DNA from: Candidatus Poribacteria bacterium
GTDB taxonomy: Bacteria > Poribacteria > WGA-4E > WGA-3G
Assembly (NCBI GenBank): GCA_026706025.1
Contig: JAPOZO010000003.1
Location: 1-64,000, forward strand
Length of the DNA stretch: 64,000 nucleotides
Reading direction: 5' to 3'
A program made the translations under genes and the position numbers. Below, one piece after another: positions 58,755 through 64,000 of this stretch (positions are counted from its first letter, which is position 1; each line of letters begins with the position of its first letter). The notes under the pieces are model-generated. The model worked only from the letters and a program-made list of their open reading frames with translations, was not told the DNA's origin and did no database searches.

Positions 58755-59575
58755 ACTGTCGTGGCAAGACACTCACTTTAGGGGACCGCACGCATGTGAT
58801 GGGGATATTGAACGTCACACCGGACTCCTTTTCCGATGGTGGGTGTTATCTTGATGTCCAGCGAGCTATCGCACATACGCAATTGATGGTAGAAGAAGGG
58901 GCAACGCTCGTTGATATAGGCGGTGAATCCTCACGTCCAGGGGCATCACAGGTACCCGTTGATGAAGAATTGGCACGCGTATTACCGGTCATTCGGGCGA
59001 TTGTTGGCAGTGTTGATGTCCATATTTCTGTCGATACATATAAAGCGGAAGTGGCTCGGCAAGCACTTGAGGCGGGTGCTCATCTTGTTAATGACATCAC
59101 TGCTCTGCGTGGTGATGTCGCTATGGCATCTGTCGTGGCAAGGATGGAGGCGGGTCTCATTCTGATGCACATGAAGGGGACACCGCGTACAATGCAGCAC
59201 GCACCGCATTATGATGATGTTGTCAGCGAGGTTCGAGCGTCGCTGCAGGAAAGTGTCCGAACTGCTGAAGAACAGGGCGTTTCTGCTGAACGGATTATTA
59301 TTGATCCGGGGATCGGATTTGGTAAGACGGCGGAACATAACCTTGAACTCTTAAAACATCTCGCAGCGTTCCAATCGTTGAATAAACCGCTGCTTATCGG
59401 TACTTCACGGAAGTCGTTTATAGGAAATGTTTTAGGGCTTCCGATAAATGAACGCGTTGAAGGTACGGCGGCGACAGTCTGTTGGGCAATCGCACACGGT
59501 GCTGATATTGTGCGTGTCCATGATGTCAAGGCAAACGTCCGTGCTGCACTGATGACAGATGCCCTTTACAGATAA
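58751..59575 (+). CDS. folP: Dihydropteroate synthase
   Basis: A 274-residue cytosolic enzyme that joins p-aminobenzoate to 6-hydroxymethyl-dihydropterin diphosphate in folate synthesis, the target of sulfonamides. Motifs are MGILNVTPDSFSDGG, DIGGESSRPGA, VHISVDTYKAEVA, LVNDITALRGD, LMHMKGTPRTMQ, IIIDPGIGFGKT and IGTSRKSF. The start ATG overlaps the ftsH stop (ATGA), so translation is probably coupled. Length is normal. Confidence 0.96.
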   Translation: MNCRGKTLTLGDRTHVMGILNVTPDSFSDGGCYLDVQRAIAHTQLMVEEGATLVDIGGESSRPGASQVPVDEELARVLPVIRAIVGSVDVHISVDTYKAEVARQALEAGAHLVNDITALRGDVAMASVVARMEAGLILMHMKGTPRTMQHAPHYDDVVSEVRASLQESVRTAEEQGVSAERIIIDPGIGFGKTAEHNLELLKHLAAFQSLNKPLLIGTSRKSFIGNVLGLPINERVEGTAATVCWAIAHGADIVRVHDVKANVRAALMTDALYR

Positions 59576-59579
59576 ATTG

Positions 59580-59972
59580 ATGCACCAACAAAAAATATAC
59601 GGAATAGGCATTGATATTGTTGAAGTCACACGGATTCAAGAAGCGTCCCGTCGGTGGGGGGCGCGCTTTGAGCAGCGGATCTACACTCACCAAGAACTGA
59701 CATATTGTGGGGATACCCCCTCTCGGTACTGGCGGCTTGCCGCCCGTTTTGCTGCTAAAGAGGCTACACTTAAGGCACTTGGCACCGGCTTAACGACGGG
59801 TATGCGTTGGCAAGATGTAGAGATTCAGGCGGATGCTGTCGGAAAGCCGGAAATCGTCTTACACGGTGAAGTTGAGCGCTATGCTCACGCGCACAATATC
59901 GGTGCTGTATTTGTTTCGATGTCCCATACGAATGCGTATGCTGTAGCACAAGTGACATTATGTTCCCTATGA
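59580..59972 (+). CDS. acpS: Holo-[acyl-carrier-protein] synthase
   Basis: A 130-residue phosphopantetheinyl transferase that loads ACP from coenzyme A. Motifs are YGIGIDIVEVTRI with the Mg-binding Asp, YWRLAARFAAKEATLKALGTG with the E-Lys pair, and VSMSHTNAYAVAQV at the C terminus. The ATG at 59580 is chosen for N-terminal length; an ATG at 59559 would overlap folP by 17 bases. No clear ribosome-binding site is visible, so coupling to folP translation is likely. Confidence 0.9.
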   Translation: MHQQKIYGIGIDIVEVTRIQEASRRWGARFEQRIYTHQELTYCGDTPSRYWRLAARFAAKEATLKALGTGLTTGMRWQDVEIQADAVGKPEIVLHGEVERYAHAHNIGAVFVSMSHTNAYAVAQVTLCSL

Positions 59973-60053
59973 TTTAATCTACATTCTCCACCCGACCCCC
60001 ATATTCTTAGAAAAGTCATGCGCCACGCGCATCTCTTTCGCATGAGGTTATAA

Positions 60054-61187
60054 ATGAAATACGTCCATAATTGTGCTGCAACCATCCTATTCTGTCTCAC
60101 TGCCTATTTTTCTCTTCTGAGTAGTATCGCTGCAGCGGCAAGTACAACAGCTGCGGCAGATGGGTTTCTTAAACGACTACTAAGTGCTGAGCAATACGGG
60201 ATGGGTGGTAGTTTTGTGGGTACAAGCCATGGCGCAAATGCCCTCGGCAGTAACCCTGCTGGTATCAGTACAGCAGCGGGAAACCGGTTTGTTATTCACG
60301 CAACCCGTTTTCCACGGACTATTGCCTTGCTCTCTAAACCGAACCACAATGCTAATTACGAGGATTATAGTCGCTATGAGCAGCGGGCGTATGGTATTGA
60401 AACGCTGAATTACACATTCCCTACGGGCAAATTCGGCACCGTTGGATTAGGGTTCGCGTTTGAACAGGCGGGTCCCTTTCGCCGAGTTGATTATAGTGGA
60501 AAAGCGCTCAACAATTTTCCCGAAAATAACCTTGCTATCGGTTTCAGTTACGGACTTAAATTATTCGGGCGCACCCGTGTTGGGATTGATACGAAATGGC
60601 TCCGTTCTAAAGTTGCTGATGTTGAGGGAAGGGAATACCTTGGGCATGGATATGCCTATAATGTCGGCATTAGCCAGCAAATTGGTGACAGTACGCTGGT
60701 GGGTATCGTCGCAAGGAACTTGAGCAATGGACTCTCCTTCTCTGAACCTTCTATTCCAGATGCGATGGCGCGTACAATTGTCGCTGGCATTGCCCATCAG
60801 TACGCCATATCAGACGTAACCTTGCGGGTCGGTTTGGATGTTCATCCGCCCTTCCGCGATGGTATCCGCGCAAATGCAGGCGGTGAGGTGTGGTACCGCC
60901 ATAGGGTTGGCGCGAGAATTGGTTACCTCAGGCATACTGAAAAGCGTTATGCGCAAGTGTTTCTCTTAGAAGAGGGTGCCTTTGAGGCAGAAGAACGGCT
61001 TTGGAAAGCGGAAGGTTTCTGCTTTGGACTCGGTGTTAGATTTGGAAGCCTAATACTCAATGTAGCCTATACACCGCAATTCAGACCTGTCGCAGCGGAG
61101 AATGAACGTATCCATATTGTTCAAGGGAATGCCCTGTACACCTTTTCAATCAGCAGAACTTTTAGCAAGCCGATGCTGCTATTGTGA
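60054..61187 (+). CDS. PorV/PorQ-like outer-membrane barrel protein
   Basis: A 377-residue protein. Signal peptide with FCLTAYFSLLSSIAAAASTT. The mature start, AEQYGMGGSFVGTSHGANAL followed by GSNPAGIS, is the typical opening of the PorV/PorQ (UPF0164) family of FadL-like barrels. Amphipathic strands fill the rest. Members in Bacteroidetes serve type IX secretion, but no other type IX component is seen here, so the role is open. It lies 81 bases after acpS and ends 3 bases before the YigZ gene. Confidence 0.78.
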   Translation: MKYVHNCAATILFCLTAYFSLLSSIAAAASTTAAADGFLKRLLSAEQYGMGGSFVGTSHGANALGSNPAGISTAAGNRFVIHATRFPRTIALLSKPNHNANYEDYSRYEQRAYGIETLNYTFPTGKFGTVGLGFAFEQAGPFRRVDYSGKALNNFPENNLAIGFSYGLKLFGRTRVGIDTKWLRSKVADVEGREYLGHGYAYNVGISQQIGDSTLVGIVARNLSNGLSFSEPSIPDAMARTIVAGIAHQYAISDVTLRVGLDVHPPFRDGIRANAGGEVWYRHRVGARIGYLRHTEKRYAQVFLLEEGAFEAEERLWKAEGFCFGLGVRFGSLILNVAYTPQFRPVAAENERIHIVQGNALYTFSISRTFSKPMLLL

Positions 61188-61190
61188 CGT

Positions 61191-61781
61191 ATGTCTGACC
61201 AATACAGAACCGTGGCAGGAATTGCCGAATCGCATCACGTTGTAAAGAAATCCCGATTTTTTGCCGAAGCAACGGCTGTCCGGACGCAAGCTGAGGTAAA
61301 AGAATTTCTTACTCAGGTGCAAGAACGGAATTCACGTGCTTCACACTACTGTTATGCTTACAGTATCGGTAGTGGCAGCGTCCTACGTGAATACGCGACA
61401 GATGCGGGAGAGCCTACTCACGCTGCCGGACCTCCGATTCTCTCCGCTGTTCGGGGTTTCGGTTTGTCTAATGTTATCTGTGTTGTTGCCAGATATTATG
61501 GTGGTATCAATCTCGGTATCGGCGGATTAATACGTGCTTACGGGCAGTGTGCAAGAGACTGCTTTCAAAATGCGACAATTGAGACTTGTATTTTTTATGA
61601 AAATGTGTATGTAAAAGTCAATTATTCAGACATTGGTACTGTTGTTACCCTGTGCAAACGTTTGGGTGGGAAGGTAATAGGTATAAAATATGAACCGGAT
61701 CCTATCGTCGAAATTCAGATACGTCAAAGAATGCTTGAAACCTTCCAAGCACAACTCCAAGGTTACGGAATTGGATTGTGA
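61191..61781 (+). CDS. yigZ: YigZ/IMPACT-family protein
   Basis: A 196-residue cytosolic protein. The N-terminal impact domain has HHVVKKSRFFAEATAV, ASHYCYAYSI, DAGEPTHAAGPPIL and YYGGINLGIGGLIRAYGQCA. A small C-terminal ferredoxin-like domain follows (VKVNYSDIGTVVTLCKRLGG). The family is related to the yeast translation-stress regulator IMPACT/YIH1; the bacterial role is not established. It is 3 bases after the barrel gene and in the same run. Confidence 0.88.
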   Translation: MSDQYRTVAGIAESHHVVKKSRFFAEATAVRTQAEVKEFLTQVQERNSRASHYCYAYSIGSGSVLREYATDAGEPTHAAGPPILSAVRGFGLSNVICVVARYYGGINLGIGGLIRAYGQCARDCFQNATIETCIFYENVYVKVNYSDIGTVVTLCKRLGGKVIGIKYEPDPIVEIQIRQRMLETFQAQLQGYGIGL

Positions 61782-61817
61782 TAGTACCGCATCATGTTGA
61801 ATCGGAGGAATTTCGTG

Positions 61818-62258
61818 ATGAAAAATGTTGAGATAAAATATACAACGACACATGAGTGGATTGAGGTTTTCGATTCAGGAGAGTGTAACGTCGGGATCAC
61901 CGAACGAATTCAGGATGTCTACGGCAGCATTGTTTTTGTAGAGTTGCCAATTCTTGGCGAATACGAACAGGGAGAAATTATCGGGCGCATTGAGACATCA
62001 GATGGACGCAATTTCTATATCTACGCCCCAGTGAGCGGCGAGGTTTATGAAGTCAATACTGCCCTTGATGACGATATTGAATTACTTAATCGTTTCCCAG
62101 AGGGTGATGGCTGGATCTGTAAATTCTATATGGAGAATCCGAACGAAAAAGGTGCGCTTCTCAGTTTGCGTGAATACGAGGCACATGAAGAGGAAGAACT
62201 CAACGAAGAGGAATACTTGCCAGAGACTGATTTTTATGAAAACGTTGAGGATTATTGA
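61818..62258 (+). CDS. GcvH-like protein lacking the lipoyl lysine
   Basis: A 146-residue protein (ATG at 61818; GGAGG nine bases before; GTG 61815 and ATG 61794 are alternatives). It follows the glycine-cleavage H pattern: TTHEWIEVFDSGECNVGITE, GSIVFVELPILG, APVSGEVYEVNTAL, GWICKFYME. Where H proteins have ESVKAAS with the lipoylated Lys, it reads RIETSDGRNFYIYAPV with no Lys. The tail is long and acidic (EEEELNEEEYLPETD). It cannot carry lipoate at the usual site and probably has another role. Confidence 0.8.
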   Translation: MKNVEIKYTTTHEWIEVFDSGECNVGITERIQDVYGSIVFVELPILGEYEQGEIIGRIETSDGRNFYIYAPVSGEVYEVNTALDDDIELLNRFPEGDGWICKFYMENPNEKGALLSLREYEAHEEEELNEEEYLPETDFYENVEDY

Positions 62259-62295
62259 GTCGCAAACGTTGTCGTAAACAAGGAATCGGCAGCTG

Positions 62296-63237
62296 TCAGT
62301 CTATTACAGAAGTAATAAAAATGCGCCTCACGATACTCAGTTTCGGCACTGGGAGAATAGTTTCTATCTGATAGCCTAAGTCGTTTAAGGGTTTACTGAG
62401 ATCTCGGAGGTCAATGAACCCGGCTTTTGGTGCACACGTCCGTAAGTTGGCTAAAATCTCTGCGTCTTGAGAGTTATCTTTGGTGAGATTGATGCCGTAA
62501 GGTAGGTCGGTTGCGATTGCGTCGAATTGCCCTTGCACCTGTCTCGCATCACCTAACGCGACATCTGCAGTGAGTCCAAAATGCTGAAGGTTCTTCGTCG
62601 TTGCGCCGATCATCCGTAGATTTAGATCGTAACCAACAGCTCGGATGCCACTATGTGCAGCGGACATCACAATTGTACCGGTACCACAACACGGGTCGAG
62701 TAGACTATCCCCTGGGCGTGCTACTAAATTGACAAGGACACGCGCAAGCCGTGCTGGTAACGAACTTGAAGTGACGTAAGGACGTTGGTTGTGCGCAAGC
62801 CACATACTATCAGATTCGGAAAGGAGTCGTCCGAACCATATCTTTTCAGCTGTGAGAACCGCGATAAAGGTAAACTGTGGACTGTTTAGATTCGCACGAC
62901 CCCCAATGGCACTACCGATGTCCCGGGCAAGTTCCATAGAGTTTACCTTGAGACTCCGAGGTTTTTTCACAACAGACACCCGGAATTCGTCGGCGTGTAA
63001 ACCTGCGGATTGGATGTCCGCACAGAGTTCAGTAAGACTCCCTGTTTCAAAAAGGACCTCGATACAACTCTTTAGATATGCACCTCGACGGACATCAACA
63101 CGGTGTTCTGAAATTGCGATGCCGTGCGCGTTTGGCGCAGATCCTGTCAGGGCAACACACTCGGCACCGACTAACGCTGAGAGTCGATCCGGTATTGCTG
63201 TAAGATATAGGTATGTGGGTTTCGCTGGCAACCCCAT
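62296..63237 (-). CDS. THUMP/Trm11-like RNA methyltransferase
   Basis: A 313-residue protein. The start is set at 63237 (MGLPAKPTYLYLT), with GGAG twelve bases before; the frame extends to 63288. The N-terminal half is a THUMP-like RNA-binding region (YLKSCIEVLFETGSLTELCA, FRVSVVKKPRSLKVNSMELA). The C-terminal half is a Rossmann methyltransferase with LLDPCCGTGTIVMSAAHSG, VGYDLN and the catalytic TDLPYG. DLPYG resembles the N/DPPY motif of base-amino methylation. The likely substrate is tRNA guanosine-N2, but it could be rRNA. Confidence 0.8.
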   Translation of the reverse strand: MGLPAKPTYLYLTAIPDRLSALVGAECVALTGSAPNAHGIAISEHRVDVRRGAYLKSCIEVLFETGSLTELCADIQSAGLHADEFRVSVVKKPRSLKVNSMELARDIGSAIGGRANLNSPQFTFIAVLTAEKIWFGRLLSESDSMWLAHNQRPYVTSSSLPARLARVLVNLVARPGDSLLDPCCGTGTIVMSAAHSGIRAVGYDLNLRMIGATTKNLQHFGLTADVALGDARQVQGQFDAIATDLPYGINLTKDNSQDAEILANLRTCAPKAGFIDLRDLSKPLNDLGYQIETILPVPKLSIVRRIFITSVID

Positions 63238-63442
63238 TCTTGTGTAACACTCCAAAGTCGATATAAATTTACCACAAGACCGATTCAAACAATTTTATTG
63301 TATCACTATGAGAAGAAAACTGCAATCAGATACTGCAAAGGAATCACAGCTATTCAGTTTTCAGTTTTGCTGTTTTTATCAAAGGCCGCGATTCGGAGAT
63401 CGCTCCTACAAAAAAACTAAATGACTATAGCAAAGGAATACT

Positions 63443-64000
63443 ATGTCACAGACAGAAAAAGTCCGGATTGGACACAGTCCAGATTCCGATGACGCGTTTA
63501 TGTTCTACGCGCTTGCTAAAGGATTAATTCCGACGGACCCTTTTGAGATTGTTCATGTTATTGAAGATATTGAGACATTAAATCAGCGCGCGCTCGCTGC
63601 GGAACTTGAGGTCACAGCGATTTCAGTTCACGCTTATGCTTATGTTGCGAAGGATTATGCCCTCATGCCGTGCGGGGCAAGTATTGGTGACCGTTATGGT
63701 CCACTTGTTGTCTCCAAAACACCGATAGATACCCTTGAAGGTAAACGTATCGCTATCCCCGGCGAAATGACAACGGCTTATCTTACGCTTAGCCTTTTCC
63801 AACCCAATTTTGAAGCAGAAACCCGTCCATTTGATCAGATATTGGACGCTGTTCAAAAAGACGAAGTGGACGCTGGACTCATTATTCATGAGGGACAGTT
63901 GACTTACGCACGCGAAGGTCTTCACAAAGTTATTGATTTGGGAGAGTGGTGGTATGAAGAGACAGGGTTACCCTTGCCTCTCGGTGCCAATGTTATTCGC
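63443..64000 (+). CDS. MqnD/MqnA-family protein, C terminus outside the window
   Basis: The first 186 residues of an exported-substrate-binding-like fold used by 1,4-dihydroxy-6-naphthoate synthase and relatives of the futalosine menaquinone route. Motifs are IGHSPDSDDAFMFYALA at the N terminus, VTAISVHAYAYVAKDYAL, IAIPGEMTTAYLTL, DAGLIIHEGQLTYAREGLHK and GLPLPLGANVI. AAAGGAA precedes the ATG. No signal peptide is present. No other mqn gene is seen, so the menaquinone role is inferred from family likeness. The 63289-63442 spacer contains a GCGATTCGGAGATCGC palindrome. Confidence 0.78.
   Translation, partial: MSQTEKVRIGHSPDSDDAFMFYALAKGLIPTDPFEIVHVIEDIETLNQRALAAELEVTAISVHAYAYVAKDYALMPCGASIGDRYGPLVVSKTPIDTLEGKRIAIPGEMTTAYLTLSLFQPNFEAETRPFDQILDAVQKDEVDAGLIIHEGQLTYAREGLHKVIDLGEWWYEETGLPLPLGANVIR

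Noticed and set aside
60054-61187. PorV-like barrel as evidence of a type IX secretion system
   Set aside because: Only the one barrel is present; no other component was seen, and the shared C-terminal motif of secreted proteins here does not resemble the known type IX signal.
1-64000. tRNA, rRNA, tmRNA and riboswitches
   Set aside because: I looked in the longer spacers (946-1667, 2196-3556, 15501-16148, 37179-38469, 48668-49080, 56377-56831) for cloverleaf or known riboswitch cores and found none I could support.

Overview
The window is a bacterial chromosome segment of moderate GC with long stretches of co-directional genes and unusually repeat-rich spacers. The gene content (five Fe(II)/2-oxoglutarate dioxygenases of the phytanoyl-CoA dioxygenase type, many secreted lectin-like proteins, outer-membrane barrels ending in Phe, sigma factors fused to beta-propellers) suggests a Gram-negative-type member of the Poribacteria or a neighbouring Planctomycetes-like lineage. 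That is inference from gene families; there is no rRNA here to prove it.

Layout. 0-2.4 kb: small genes on both strands, a frameshifted DUF2971 gene, a two-copy CRISPR-like repeat and a lipoprotein. 2.4-15.5 kb: ordinary chromosomal genes (membrane hydrolase-like protein, Eis-like acetyltransferase, ComEC, zinc alcohol dehydrogenase, argB, a conserved unknown, a PIN toxin pair, a Gfo/Idh/MocA oxidoreductase, a PhyH dioxygenase) separated by palindromic repeat elements.

15.7-37.2 kb is the most distinctive region: a plus-strand cluster with three paralogous proteins of 1010-1055 residues, each an ECF sigma factor followed by one transmembrane segment and a C-terminal Asp-box beta-propeller. 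Each is preceded by the same promoter-like element (TGCAACC, 17 bases, YGTC), which also occurs a fourth time just upstream. Between and after them lie a secreted coiled-coil protein, two ABC-2 permease paralogues without an ATPase, five secreted lectin-fold proteins sharing a C-terminal motif around LATTWGxLK, and two unknown membrane or secreted proteins. A plausible reading is a family of membrane-tethered, self-activating sigma factors that sense something outside the cytoplasm and control envelope or secreted proteins.

37.2-39.0 kb is a repeat and mobile-element graveyard with an internally deleted DDE transposase. 39.2-46.8 kb carries a TPR protein and an outer-membrane cassette: two Omp85-like barrels flanking a PA14-domain protein with a TonB-like N terminus, then a DUF4159 protein. 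47-56.4 kb carries four more PhyH dioxygenases with an SDR, a NUDIX hydrolase, a GNAT, a fused nucleotidyltransferase-HEPN protein, a GH43-like propeller, a LamG protein and a CBM9-like protein. 56.8-62.3 kb is a housekeeping plus-strand run (ftsH, folP, acpS, PorV/PorQ-like barrel, YigZ, a GcvH-like protein lacking the lipoyl lysine). The end holds a THUMP-type methyltransferase on the minus strand and the start of a MqnD-like gene that runs off the window.

No tRNA, rRNA or riboswitch was recognised. Spacers contain at least five families of inverted-repeat elements, one of which shares its end with the transposase remnant.
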